A stretch of DNA of 64,000 bases from an uncultured Christensenella sp. Lineage in GTDB: Bacteria; Bacillota; Clostridia; Christensenellales; Borkfalkiaceae. Positions 10,343-19,805 of the stretch are shown in pieces. The notes beneath the pieces were generated by a model. It saw nothing but the letters and a program-made list of their open reading frames with translations. It had not been told where the DNA came from and did not search any database. Each line of letters opens with the position of its first letter. Position 1 is the first letter of the stretch. The stretch spans positions 1 to 64,000 of the forward strand of contig CAJTPB010000003.1 in NCBI GenBank assembly GCA_910578065.1, in the 5' to 3' direction. The translations under genes and the position numbers were made by a program.

Positions 10343-13300
10343 TTGAACGGTTACGGTCGCGGAGACAATCAAGAAAAAAAGGAGAAGCGTTCCGTTGTAA
10401 CAAAGGAAACGGCGGGCATGACGCTGCTGCTGTTCAGCGCGATGGCGTTTTTGATCGCCGTTACCCGCTCGCTCATGTTCGGCGAGGTAGGCATTGCCAT
10501 TACCGCCTTTTTATTGGGGTGCTTCGGATATCTTACCTATCCGGTTTTGATCCTTCTTATGTACACTTCCGTCGTTATGGTGTTCGGAAAGCGTTGGATC
10601 GCCCGCAAATGGCTCGTTACGTGCGGTTTGCTTGTGTGCGCGGTATTTTTAATCGTGCATCTTGCGACGAGCGCGCAGTTTTCCAACGGTTCTTACGGCG
10701 AATACCTTTCGGCGTGCTACCGCGCGGGGGGCGAGGGCGTTTCTGCCTCTACGGGGGGCGGCGTCATTTTCGGGCTGATCGTATTTCCGTTCCGCAAGCT
10801 GCTTTCCACGGCGGGGGCGTACGTTATCTTTTCTTTTATCGTTGCGATCGCGCTGTTCTTCGTGCTTCGCGCAACGCCTTTATTCGAAACGTTAAAGCGC
10901 AAGGGGTTGGGGGCGCATCGCCCCGTACATACGGCGGAAGATTCGCCGAACGCCGCGCTTCGCACCGAACGCAACGGCGTACGCGCTTATCCCGCGTCCG
11001 TTTCTTTTGACGAGATCGCTGCGCCCGCTCGCACCGCCATGCCTCCGCGCGAGGAACAGTCCAAACCCGCGCCCGTCGTACAGCAGGTGCAAACGCCCGC
11101 CGACGAAAAGGCGGAAACGTACCGCCGCAGCCGCGACATTCTGTTTTCGACCGATCCTGCGACGAGTTATAAGAACAATTTGATTTTCGACCGCGACTCC
11201 CGCTTTAACAACCGCGAACGGTATTATTCCGAACCCGCGCGCGAAAAGGCGGAAGGGCAAAGCGTTCGCCCCGTATACCCCGCGAATACGGAGGGGCAGA
11301 ATTCTTATATCAACCATTATACCGAGCGCGCGGAAACGACAAGACCTTCCATGCCGCGCAAAATCGTAGAACCGGAACAGCCCGTGCAAGGCGGATACAC
11401 CGCCCGCCGTACGGAATCGTTCGACGACGTAAATTATACCGAAAAGCCCTCTTACCGCGCGGCGGAACCGATAAAGCCCGCGGAAGAGCGCGACTATTAC
11501 CGCAACGACGTAAAGCAGTACGAAGAGGAATTTTCTTCCGCGCCTAACGTAGAAGATATTCCCGAACCGCCTGCTTCGCGCCTTGAAACGCCCGCGGCGC
11601 GTATTCCCGAACGGGAAGAGCCGCGCGCCGATTTCACGCGCGAGCGCGAACTTCCCCAAGAAGACCCTGCGCCCGCGCGCAGCGAACCCCTTCGCCCGTT
11701 CGGCTTCGGCAAGGCGGTAGAGCAGACGGAACAGCCCGCTCCCCAAGAGGAAGAGGATGTTGTTTCCGCTTCCCGCGAGCGCGAATCGGAATTCCGCAGT
11801 TTGTTTTCCCGCCCCGTTGCGGGAAGGGATTCTCTGCGCCCTGCGCTTCCCGAAGAAGAGGAACCGCCGCAGGAAGAAAGCCGCGTGTTCCGCGGAAACC
11901 TGCGCGGGGAAGAAAGCGCAAGCGGACTTTTAGACGACGATTTGCCCGAAGAGGACGATTACGACGAACCGCCCGCGGAAGAAGAACTTCCGCGCATGTT
12001 CGAACGCCCGCGCGCGGCGGTAACGCCCGCCGCGCCCGTCGACGCTTCGCCCGCGCCTCAGCCGCAAAAGCACGTGTTCAAACAGTACGTTCGCCCCTCG
12101 TACGATCTGTTCCGCGAGGACGAAGGTACGGTTAGCGTGCCGCAGGAGGAAATCGAGCGCAATTCCGCCATTATCGTAGAAACGCTTGCGGGATTCCGCG
12201 TAGACGCGGAAATCGTAAAAGTGACCTGCGGTTCTTCCGTTACCCGTTACGATATCGATATTCCCCGCAATATTTCGGTAAGTTCGGTCATCAAGCACGA
12301 CGAAGAGATCGCAATGCGCTTGCACGCGCGCGACGGGGTAAACATGTATTCCAACCGCGAACGGGGCGCGATTTCCATTGAAGTGCCCAACAGCCGCCGC
12401 GCAACGGTGGGGGTGAAGTCGGTTATGCAGTCGGACGAGTTCGTCAACTCCAAACCCAACGCCTTAATGTTTGCGATCGGCAAAGACGTGGAAGGGCGCA
12501 ACGTGTGCGGCAATATCGTAAAGATGAAGCACATTTTGGTCGCGGGCGCGACCGGTTCGGGTAAAAGCGTTTGCTTAAACGCCATGCTCGTAAGTTTGAT
12601 CTGCAAATATTCCCCCGAAGATCTGCGGTTGATTTTGATCGATCCCAAATCGGTAGAGTTTGCGATTTTCGACGGGCTTCCTCATTTAATGATCAACGAG
12701 ATCATCAAAGACGCGCAAAAGGCGGTTACCGCGCTTAACTGGGCGATTAAAGAAATGGAACGCCGCTACCAAATTTTCGAACAGAAGACGCGGGGCGGAA
12801 AGCTGGTGCACAACGTAGACGAATACAACGCGAATTTGACCGATTCGGAAGAAAAACTTTCGAAAATCGTGATCGTGGTAGACGAGCTTGCCGACCTAAT
12901 GTCGGTTGCGAAAAAAGAGATCGAAGAACGCATTCAGCGCATCGCGCAAAAGGCGCGGGCGGCGGGCATTCACCTTGTAATTGCAACGCAGCGCCCTTCG
13001 GTAGACGTAATTACCGGCGTGATCAAGGGCAATCTGCCCACGCGTATGGCGTTCCGCGTCATTCAAGAAGTAGACTCGCGCACCATTCTCGACGAATCGG
13101 GTGCGGAAAAACTGCTCGGAAACGGCGATATGCTTTACCGTACGGAAGGCATGTTCGACTGTTCCCGCGTGCAGGGCGCGTTTTTAAGCTCTGCCGAAGT
13201 GCAGGCGGTCGTCGAAAACATTAAGGCGAACAACGAAGCGTATTTCGACGAAACGGTTGCGGACTATATCAACAGCGGCAATCAAACTTCCGCCGCAGGC

Positions 13301-13552
13301 GACGCGGAAGATTTCGACGGCGGCTCCGTCGATCCGATCTTTATAAAGGCGCTTGCGATCGTGGTGAAGTTGGGTTCCGCGTCCATTTCCCTGATCCAGC
13401 GTAAATGCTCGGTGGGGTATAACCATGCGGGCAAGATCATCGAGTGGATGGAGGTAATGGGCTACATTTCGCCGTTCGACGGAAAGGCGAAAGCGCGCAC
13501 CGTGCTTTTGACCAAAGAAGAATTCGAAAGCAAATACGGGAGCCTTGACTGA
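10343..13552 (+). CDS. ftsK: DNA translocase FtsK/SpoIIIE
   Basis: A 1069-residue protein that pumps chromosomal DNA through the closing septum. Residues 20-180 hold about four membrane segments. Residues 190-580 form a very long hydrophilic linker rich in Pro, Glu and Arg. The motor follows: alpha domain from about 600, Walker A GATGSGKS near 737, Walker B IVVVDELADLM, and GIHLVIATQRPS. The C-terminal winged-helix gamma domain (SISLIQRKCSVGYNHAGKII) that reads KOPS/SRS sites is at about 1000-1069. The start is TTG, chosen because GGAGG sits 8 bases upstream. The linker makes the protein longer than SpoIIIE (about 790). It overlaps rimO by one base. Confidence 0.95.
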   Translation: MNGYGRGDNQEKKEKRSVVTKETAGMTLLLFSAMAFLIAVTRSLMFGEVGIAITAFLLGCFGYLTYPVLILLMYTSVVMVFGKRWIARKWLVTCGLLVCAVFLIVHLATSAQFSNGSYGEYLSACYRAGGEGVSASTGGGVIFGLIVFPFRKLLSTAGAYVIFSFIVAIALFFVLRATPLFETLKRKGLGAHRPVHTAEDSPNAALRTERNGVRAYPASVSFDEIAAPARTAMPPREEQSKPAPVVQQVQTPADEKAETYRRSRDILFSTDPATSYKNNLIFDRDSRFNNRERYYSEPAREKAEGQSVRPVYPANTEGQNSYINHYTERAETTRPSMPRKIVEPEQPVQGGYTARRTESFDDVNYTEKPSYRAAEPIKPAEERDYYRNDVKQYEEEFSSAPNVEDIPEPPASRLETPAARIPEREEPRADFTRERELPQEDPAPARSEPLRPFGFGKAVEQTEQPAPQEEEDVVSASRERESEFRSLFSRPVAGRDSLRPALPEEEEPPQEESRVFRGNLRGEESASGLLDDDLPEEDDYDEPPAEEELPRMFERPRAAVTPAAPVDASPAPQPQKHVFKQYVRPSYDLFREDEGTVSVPQEEIERNSAIIVETLAGFRVDAEIVKVTCGSSVTRYDIDIPRNISVSSVIKHDEEIAMRLHARDGVNMYSNRERGAISIEVPNSRRATVGVKSVMQSDEFVNSKPNALMFAIGKDVEGRNVCGNIVKMKHILVAGATGSGKSVCLNAMLVSLICKYSPEDLRLILIDPKSVEFAIFDGLPHLMINEIIKDAQKAVTALNWAIKEMERRYQIFEQKTRGGKLVHNVDEYNANLTDSEEKLSKIVIVVDELADLMSVAKKEIEERIQRIAQKARAAGIHLVIATQRPSVDVITGVIKGNLPTRMAFRVIQEVDSRTILDESGAEKLLGNGDMLYRTEGMFDCSRVQGAFLSSAEVQAVVENIKANNEAYFDETVADYINSGNQTSAAGDAEDFDGGSVDPIFIKALAIVVKLGSASISLIQRKCSVGYNHAGKIIEWMEVMGYISPFDGKAKARTVLLTKEEFESKYGSLD

Positions 13553-14868
13553 TGCTGAAAAAAACGTTCGGCATGATCTCTTTGGGGTGCGATAAAAACC
13601 GCGTAGACGGCGAACGGCTGTTGGGCGAGGTTAAAAAGCACGGCTGCGAAATTACCGACGATCCGGCGCAAGCGGAAATCTTGATCGTAAACACCTGCGC
13701 GTTTTTAAACGAAGCGCGCAAAGAAGCGATCGAAACGGTGCTCGAATGCGACGGATATCGCGGCGGAAAATTGGAAAAAATAGTAGTGACCGGCTGTTTG
13801 CCCGAAAAATACATCGGCGAGCTGTTTGCTCCGCTTACCGAGGCGGACGTATTTTTGGGCGTTCACGACGCGCCCGCCCTGTTCGAAGCGCTCGAACGCT
13901 CGTATGCGGGGGAACGGGTAAACTGCGTGGGCAAATGCGGCGAGTATCCCGCAGGCGAACGCGTGCTTACCACCCTTCCGCATACCGCTTATTTAAAAAT
14001 TTCGGACGGGTGCGCCAATCACTGTACCTATTGTTTGATTCCCAAAATCAGAGGAAAGTTCCGCTCGGAAGAAATGGAAGCGCTGCTTAGCGAAGCGGCT
14101 TCTTTGGGCGAGTTGGAAGAGTTGATCCTCGTCGCGCAGGATACCGCGCGTTACGGAGAAGATAAATACGGCGAAAACAAGTTCGTCGAACTTTTGCAAA
14201 AACTTTCCGCGCTGAATAACGTGCGTGCGATCCGTATTTTATATTGCTATCCCGAACGGGTAACGGCGGAATTGATCGCGCAAATGCGCGACGATCCCAA
14301 AATAATAAAATACCTTGATATTCCCTTGCAGCATTCGGAAAACAGAGTGTTGAAGCTGATGGGGCGGAGAGGCACGCACGAAAGCTATCTTGCCCTGTTC
14401 GAAAAACTGCGAAAAGAAATGCCCGATATCGCGCTGCGTTCCACGTTTATTTCGGGATTCCCTTCCGAAACGGAAGAAGAGCACCGCGCGCTGATCTCCT
14501 TTCTGCGCGAAGCGGAATTGCAGAACTGCGGGTTTTTCGCCTATTCGCGGGAACCGGAAACGCCCGCATACGGCATGAAGGGGCAGGTGCACGCTTCCGT
14601 GAAGCGGCGGCGGGTAAAAGAACTGTATTTGGCGCAGGCGGAAATTTCGCGCGGGTTTTTAGCGAAGTTTCAAGGGAAAACTCTTCGCGTACTGTGCGAC
14701 GGGGTGAATTACGAAAAATCCTGCTTCGAAGGAAGGGCTTACTTTCAAGCGCCCGAAATCGACGGAAAGGTATTTTTTACGGCGCCGCGCGCGCAGACAG
14801 GCAGCTATTATACGGTAAAAATCGACCGTACGGACGAATACGATCTGTACGGATACGTGGAGGAATAA
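13552..14868 (+). CDS. rimO: Ribosomal protein uS12 methylthiotransferase RimO
   Basis: A 438-residue radical-SAM enzyme that methylthiolates the conserved Asp of ribosomal protein S12. The N-terminal MTTase domain has three cysteines for one [4Fe-4S] cluster (SLGCDKN, NTCAFL, TGCLPE). The radical-SAM motif CANHCTYC lies near residue 153. A C-terminal TRAM domain (about 375-438) completes it. SLGCDKNRVD favours RimO over MiaB. The ATG shares its A with the ftsK stop, so translation is coupled. Followed at 4 bases by pgsA. Confidence 0.95.
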   Translation: MLKKTFGMISLGCDKNRVDGERLLGEVKKHGCEITDDPAQAEILIVNTCAFLNEARKEAIETVLECDGYRGGKLEKIVVTGCLPEKYIGELFAPLTEADVFLGVHDAPALFEALERSYAGERVNCVGKCGEYPAGERVLTTLPHTAYLKISDGCANHCTYCLIPKIRGKFRSEEMEALLSEAASLGELEELILVAQDTARYGEDKYGENKFVELLQKLSALNNVRAIRILYCYPERVTAELIAQMRDDPKIIKYLDIPLQHSENRVLKLMGRRGTHESYLALFEKLRKEMPDIALRSTFISGFPSETEEEHRALISFLREAELQNCGFFAYSREPETPAYGMKGQVHASVKRRRVKELYLAQAEISRGFLAKFQGKTLRVLCDGVNYEKSCFEGRAYFQAPEIDGKVFFTAPRAQTGSYYTVKIDRTDEYDLYGYVEE

Positions 14869-14872
14869 ATTT

Positions 14873-15457
14873 ATGAATCTGCCCAATCGGATCACGCTTA
14901 CGAGAATTTGTTTGATTCCCGTATTTGCGGCGGTGTTTTACATCGAAGCGATCCCTTACAACTTTTTAATATCCGCCGTGCTCTTTCTGCTTGCGGCGTC
15001 TACCGATTTTCTCGACGGCTACATTGCGCGCAAACGCGGGCTCGTTACCAATTTAGGGAAATTTCTCGATCCCATTGCGGATAAGGTGCTCATTTCCACC
15101 GCAATGATCTTGCTGCTTACCCGTCCGCTTTGCTTTCAGGCGGTAGGCGGTTGGGGAATCATCGCGGCGGGGGGTATGGTTGCGCTCATTCTCGCGCGCG
15201 AACTCATCGTAAGCGGATTCCGCATGATCGCCGCGGGGCAGAACGTCGTTTTGGCGGCGGATAACTTGGGCAAGCTGAAAACGGTGGCGCAGGATTTTGC
15301 GATGTCCGTTTTGATCATGGTAATGCCCTTTCTCGATACGAAAACGGGTGAAGTGTTCAACTACATCGGGCTTGCGGCGTTTGCGCTCAGCGCGGTGCTT
15401 ACCGTTTGGTCGGGGATCAATTATATTGTAAAGAACAGAGAGGTTCTCAAAGACTGA
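14873..15457 (+). CDS. pgsA: CDP-diacylglycerol-glycerol-3-phosphate 3-phosphatidyltransferase
   Basis: A 194-residue membrane protein with about five or six transmembrane segments. The CDP-alcohol phosphotransferase signature is complete: DG-x2-AR-x8-G-x3-D-x3-D, seen as DGYIAR...GKFLDPIAD (about residues 46-68). It makes phosphatidylglycerol phosphate, the first committed step to phosphatidylglycerol and cardiolipin. The position rimO-pgsA-cinA-recA is a classic Firmicutes order and supports PgsA over PssA. Confidence 0.95.
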   Translation: MNLPNRITLTRICLIPVFAAVFYIEAIPYNFLISAVLFLLAASTDFLDGYIARKRGLVTNLGKFLDPIADKVLISTAMILLLTRPLCFQAVGGWGIIAAGGMVALILARELIVSGFRMIAAGQNVVLAADNLGKLKTVAQDFAMSVLIMVMPFLDTKTGEVFNYIGLAAFALSAVLTVWSGINYIVKNREVLKD

Positions 15458-15473
15458 GAACGGGGGCGTTTGG

Positions 15474-16553
15474 GTGAAATATTCATTGATCGCACTGCGC
15501 AATACGCGGCATGCGCTGGGCAGTGTGCGTTACGATAAAATTGCAGACGCGTTTTTGTCCGGCGGGGTTTTTTTGGACGAAGTGCTTGTGCTTCCGTACG
15601 ACGGGGCTTCCGAACTCGCCGCCGCGCTAACAAGGCTCAGCTACGAGTGCGACGGGGTGTTTTTAACGTGCGACGGAGTGTTGCTCTCTTATTTGAAAGA
15701 CGCGGTTTCCGTCTTTTGCGAGGGGCGTTTTTCGGGCGATTTTATTACGGAAACGGAAAAATGTTTGTTTGCGGTATTGCCCGCAAGCGACGCGGGCGCA
15801 GACCTCGTATGCGGCGAAGTGATTCCGCTGATCGATAAGCGGCGCAGAAAGAGGTACGACCGCATGGTCATTCGCACGGTCGCCGCGCCCTCCGAATTGC
15901 TCCGCACAACGGTCGCCTCGGCGGAAAACATCAGCGGGGGAAAACTTTCTTATAATTTAAGCGAAAAATTCGGCGACGGCAGGCTGGAAATCATATACGA
16001 TTCGGAAACCCCGAAAATGCTTGCGGACGAAGTGCTGCGCGTTGCCGCAACGCAGTTGAACGATTTTATGTACGCGATGGAAGATATTCCGCTTGCGCGC
16101 AGATTGTACGACGTGTTAAAGCTGCGCCGTTTGCGCCTTGCTACGGCGGAATCGTTTACGGGCGGCGGCGTAGGGCGCGCCTTGGTGGAAATTTCGGGCG
16201 CAAGCGCGTTCTTTTACGAGGGGCTGAACACGTACGACAATCAATCGAAGATCGATCGGCTGGGCGTTTCGCCGTATACGATAAAATCGCACGGCGCCGT
16301 TTCGGACGAAGTTGCCTACGAAATGGCGGCGGGGCTGATCGCGCAGGGGAATTGCGACGTCGCCGTTGCAACTACGGGGATCGCGGGGCCCAAATCGGAC
16401 GGATCGGATAAACCCGTCGGGCTGTGCTTTATCGCGGTGGGCACCAAAGAAAAGGTGCGCGTATACCGCTATCAGCTGGAAGGGGATCGGGAAAAGATCA
16501 CGGAAACGGCGATCAACCTGGCGCTCTTCCTCACCTACAAAGAGATAAAATGA
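15474..16553 (+). CDS. cinA: CinA-family protein with a divergent N-terminal domain
   Basis: A 359-residue protein, against about 410-420 for typical CinA. The C-terminal domain (about 205-359) is a good nicotinamide-nucleotide amidase PncC-type domain: [20 protein letters not shown], then [16 protein letters not shown] and TTGIAGP. The N-terminal COG1058/MoCF-type domain is shortened and lacks the usual GDELL and DTN motifs; only a weak Rossmann-like pattern remains (GVFLTCDGV). The start is GTG after GGGG. It lies directly before recA, as cinA does in many Gram-positives. The amidase activity is inferred from the family; the N-terminal half may be structural only. Confidence 0.85.
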   Translation: MKYSLIALRNTRHALGSVRYDKIADAFLSGGVFLDEVLVLPYDGASELAAALTRLSYECDGVFLTCDGVLLSYLKDAVSVFCEGRFSGDFITETEKCLFAVLPASDAGADLVCGEVIPLIDKRRRKRYDRMVIRTVAAPSELLRTTVASAENISGGKLSYNLSEKFGDGRLEIIYDSETPKMLADEVLRVAATQLNDFMYAMEDIPLARRLYDVLKLRRLRLATAESFTGGGVGRALVEISGASAFFYEGLNTYDNQSKIDRLGVSPYTIKSHGAVSDEVAYEMAAGLIAQGNCDVAVATTGIAGPKSDGSDKPVGLCFIAVGTKEKVRVYRYQLEGDREKITETAINLALFLTYKEIK

Positions 16554-16566
16554 CAAGGAGAATGAT

Positions 16567-17589
16567 ATGAACGAAGAAAAACTAAAAGCGTTAGACGCTG
16601 TTCTGGCGCAAATCGAAAAGGCGTACGGCAAGGGCGCGATCATGAAGCTGGGGGAGGATGCGGGCAATACCGATATCGAAACGATCCCTACGGGCTGCCT
16701 TGCCCTTGATTTGGCGCTCGGCATCGGCGGGATCCCGCGCGGCAGAATGATCGAAATTTACGGACCCGAATCTTCGGGTAAAACGACGGTCGCGCTGCAT
16801 GCGGTCGCACAGGCGCAGGCGGCGGGCGGAATCGCGGCGTTTGTAGATGCGGAACACGCGCTCGACCCCGTATACGCAAAAAAACTGGGCGTTAAGTTAG
16901 ACGAACTTTACGTTTCCCAGCCGGATACGGGCGAACAGGCGCTCGATATCGTCGATTCGCTCGTGCGTTCTTCGGCGGTCGATATCATCGTCGTCGACTC
17001 GGTCGCGGCGCTTACGCCCAAGGCGGAAATCGAAGGGGATATGGGCGATTCGCACGTAGGGCTTCAAGCGCGGCTTATGAGCCAGGCGCTCCGCAAATTG
17101 ACGGCGATCGTAAACAAATCGAAAACGTGCGTGGTGTTCATCAACCAGCTGCGCGAAAAGGTGGGCGTTATGTTCGGCAGCCCCGAAGTGACCCCCGGCG
17201 GAAAGGCGCTGAAATTCTACGCTTCCATCCGCATCGACGTGCGCAAGACGGATATTTTAAAAGATTCCGAAGGCGCTGCAGGCAACCGTACGCGCGCAAA
17301 GGTGGTAAAAAACAAATTGGCGCCTCCCTTCCGTCAGGCGGAATTCGACATTATGTACGGCGAAGGGATCTCGCAAGAGGGCTGCTTGATCGATTTGGGC
17401 GTACAGTACGACGTGATCAAAAAGAGCGGCGCGTGGTTCAGCTATAACGATAACAAAGTCGCCAACGGCAGAGAAAAAATGCGCCAATTCTTAAAGGATA
17501 ATCCCGAACTTTCCGCAGAGATCGAAGAAAAGATCCGCGCGGCGGCAAAGGGCACGCCTGTAGAAGAGATCGCGGGCGTAGAGGAATAA
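16567..17589 (+). CDS. recA: Recombinase RecA
   Basis: A 340-residue RecA of normal length. It has Walker [10 protein letters not shown] near residue 66, the catalytic Glu region VDAEHALDP, Walker [12 protein letters not shown]2 loop [16 protein letters not shown] and the KAPPF-like [16 protein letters not shown]. It forms the ATP-dependent filament on single-stranded DNA for homologous repair and triggers LexA cleavage. An AAGGAG site precedes the ATG. No LexA box (GAAC-N4-GTTC) is evident just upstream, as the gene is inside the ftsK-cinA run. Confidence 0.98.
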   Translation: MNEEKLKALDAVLAQIEKAYGKGAIMKLGEDAGNTDIETIPTGCLALDLALGIGGIPRGRMIEIYGPESSGKTTVALHAVAQAQAAGGIAAFVDAEHALDPVYAKKLGVKLDELYVSQPDTGEQALDIVDSLVRSSAVDIIVVDSVAALTPKAEIEGDMGDSHVGLQARLMSQALRKLTAIVNKSKTCVVFINQLREKVGVMFGSPEVTPGGKALKFYASIRIDVRKTDILKDSEGAAGNRTRAKVVKNKLAPPFRQAEFDIMYGEGISQEGCLIDLGVQYDVIKKSGAWFSYNDNKVANGREKMRQFLKDNPELSAEIEEKIRAAAKGTPVEEIAGVEE

Positions 17590-17611
17590 TTCCCGCTATT
17601 GGGAGAAATTT

Positions 17612-19510
17612 ATGGAATACGGATTTGTCAAAGTGCGCGCGGTTTCGCCCGATTTAAAGGTGGCGGATACGGCGTACAACGGCGAAGCAATTAAAAAAGA
17701 ATTGATCCTTGCGGGGAAAGACGGCGTTCAGCTGCTCGTCTTTCCCGAACTTTCGCTGTGCGGTTATACGTGCGGCGATCTGTTTTTACAGCGCACGCTG
17801 TTAAACGGCTGTTTAAACGAACTTTCCGCTTTATTAGAAGTTTCGCGCGCCGTTAAAACGCTTGCATTCGTCGGGCTGCCTTTTGCGTTGGGCGGCAAAC
17901 TGTATAATTGCGCGGCGGCGATCTGCGGCGGCAGACTTTTGGCGTTGATCCCCAAGCGCAATCTTCCCAATTACGGCGAGTTTTATGAAAAGCGTTATTT
18001 TTCGGAAGGCGTGCAAACGGCGCGGGGAGTTACCGTTTGCGGGCAGAAAACGCTGTTCGGCAGCGAAATTATCTTGCGCGACGAAACGCTTTCCGCATTT
18101 ACCGTTGGGTGCGAGCTGTGCGAGGATTTATGGGCGGCGCAGTCGCCCTCTTGCAGACATGCGGCGGCGGGGGCGAACATCATCGTAAATCTTTCCGCAA
18201 GCAGCGAAACTGCGGGAAAAGCGGAATACAGAAAATTGCTCGTGCGCGCGCAGTCGGCAAAATGCGCGTGCGGCTATCTCTATGCGGACGCGGGCACGGG
18301 GGAATCTACTTCCGAAAGCGTTTTTGCAGGGCATAACTTGATAGCCGAAAACGGTACTATCCTTGCGGAAAGCAAGCCGTTTGCGTGCGGCAGAGCGGAC
18401 GGGGAAATCGACGTGCAAATGCTGGAAGGGGAGCGCAGAAGGTTAAACGCTCTTCCACTTACAGAAGGATATGCGGAAGCGTTATTCCGCACCGAACAAT
18501 CGCCCTGCGTTTTAACGCGCACCGTCGAACGGTTTCCGTTTTTGCCTAACGGGGAAGAGAAAGAAGCGCGTACCGAATTGATTTTAAACATGCAGGCGCA
18601 CGCGCTTGCAAAGCGGGTTTCGCATACGGGCGCAAAGCGCGCCGTGCTGGGAATTTCGGGCGGGCTCGATTCCGCGCTTGCCTTTTTGGTAACCGTTCGC
18701 GCGTTCGATTTGTTAAAGCGGGATAGAAAACAAATCCTCGCGGTTACAATGCCGGGGTTCGGCACCACGGGAAAAACAAAAAACAATTCGCTTGTGCTGA
18801 TGCAGGCGATGGGCGCGGAGGGGCGCACGATCGATATCGTGCCCGCGGTACTGCGTCATTTCGAAGATATCGGGCACGATAAAACCGTATACGACGCGGC
18901 GTACGAAAACGCGCAGGCGCGTATGCGCACTATGATCTTAATGGACCTCGCCAACGAAACGGGCGGGATTGTTGTGGGAACGGGCGACCTTTCGGAAGGC
19001 GCGCTCGGTTGGTGCACGTATAACGGCGACCATATGTCGATGTATTCGGTAAACGCTTCCGTGCCCAAAACGCTCGTAAAGGCGCTTGTCGGGTACGAAG
19101 CGGCGCGGATAGGCGGAATAGCGGGGAAAACGCTTTGCGGCATTCTTTCTACCGAAATATCCCCCGAACTGCTTCCGCCCGAAGGGGAGAAGATCGCGCA
19201 GAAAACGGAATCGCTCATCGGTCCGTACGAATTGCACGACTTTTATCTGTATCATTGCGTGCGCCATGCGTTTTCGCCTAAAAAGATCTTGTTCCTTGCC
19301 GAGCAGGCGTTCGGAAAATCGTATTCGCGCGCGGAATTAAAAAAATGGCTTACTTTATTTTACCGTCGGTTCTTTTCGCAGCAGTTTAAGCGTTCGTGCT
19401 CGCCCGACGGGGTAAAAGTGGGCGAAGTAAGCCTTTCTCCCCGTTCGGACTGGCGAATGCCATCCGACGCAGCGGGCAAACTTTGGCTGGAAGAGGTCGA
19501 AAACTTATAA
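17612..19510 (+). CDS. nadE: Glutamine-dependent NAD+ synthetase
   Basis: A 632-residue two-domain enzyme converting nicotinate adenine dinucleotide to NAD+. Residues 1-290 are a nitrilase-type glutaminase with Glu in FPELSLCGY, Lys in KRNLPNYGE and the nucleophile in CELCEDLW. Residues 330-632 are the synthetase, with the ATP pyrophosphatase loop GISGGLDSAL and GTGDLSEGALGWCTY. Length and both domains match the bacterial glutamine-dependent type. It has its own ribosome binding site 22 bases after recA. Confidence 0.96.
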   Translation: MEYGFVKVRAVSPDLKVADTAYNGEAIKKELILAGKDGVQLLVFPELSLCGYTCGDLFLQRTLLNGCLNELSALLEVSRAVKTLAFVGLPFALGGKLYNCAAAICGGRLLALIPKRNLPNYGEFYEKRYFSEGVQTARGVTVCGQKTLFGSEIILRDETLSAFTVGCELCEDLWAAQSPSCRHAAAGANIIVNLSASSETAGKAEYRKLLVRAQSAKCACGYLYADAGTGESTSESVFAGHNLIAENGTILAESKPFACGRADGEIDVQMLEGERRRLNALPLTEGYAEALFRTEQSPCVLTRTVERFPFLPNGEEKEARTELILNMQAHALAKRVSHTGAKRAVLGISGGLDSALAFLVTVRAFDLLKRDRKQILAVTMPGFGTTGKTKNNSLVLMQAMGAEGRTIDIVPAVLRHFEDIGHDKTVYDAAYENAQARMRTMILMDLANETGGIVVGTGDLSEGALGWCTYNGDHMSMYSVNASVPKTLVKALVGYEAARIGGIAGKTLCGILSTEISPELLPPEGEKIAQKTESLIGPYELHDFYLYHCVRHAFSPKKILFLAEQAFGKSYSRAELKKWLTLFYRRFFSQQFKRSCSPDGVKVGEVSLSPRSDWRMPSDAAGKLWLEEVENL

Positions 19511-19628
19511 AGCGGAAAGATCCTGCGTTGGAATAACAATACTTTTTAGCAGATGAAAAAGGAGCGCGCATCTTTATAAAAAGGTTGCGGAATTCAACGG
19601 GAAAAGGGCGTTAAAATAAGAATCGAGC

Positions 19629-19661
19629 GCGGCGGATTTTAAAAAATCCGCCGTATTTTTT
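19629..19661 (+). terminator. Intrinsic terminator between nadE and rny
   Basis: GGCGGATTTT pairs with AAAATCCGCC, followed by GTATTTTTTT. It ends the long ftsK-nadE unit about 120 bases after the nadE stop. Confidence 0.85.
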
Positions 19662-19694
19662 TAACGCGGCAAGGGGGTAATTTGCGCTATCCTG

Positions 19695-19723
19695 TTGACA
19701 AGCATTTCGGAATATTGTATAAT
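19695..19723 (+). promoter_or_regulatory. Consensus sigma-A promoter for rny
   Basis: TTGACA (19695-19700), a 17-base spacer and TATAAT (19718-19723): a perfect match to consensus. The leader of about 75 bases holds a small hairpin around 19746-19761. Confidence 0.92.
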
Positions 19724-19805
19724 AATTCTTGACAATGGCATGACGGTACCCTTTCGGGGTATTTTGTGGATATGAGTCAATTATATTAAGAGGAGGCTGA
19801 AAAAA

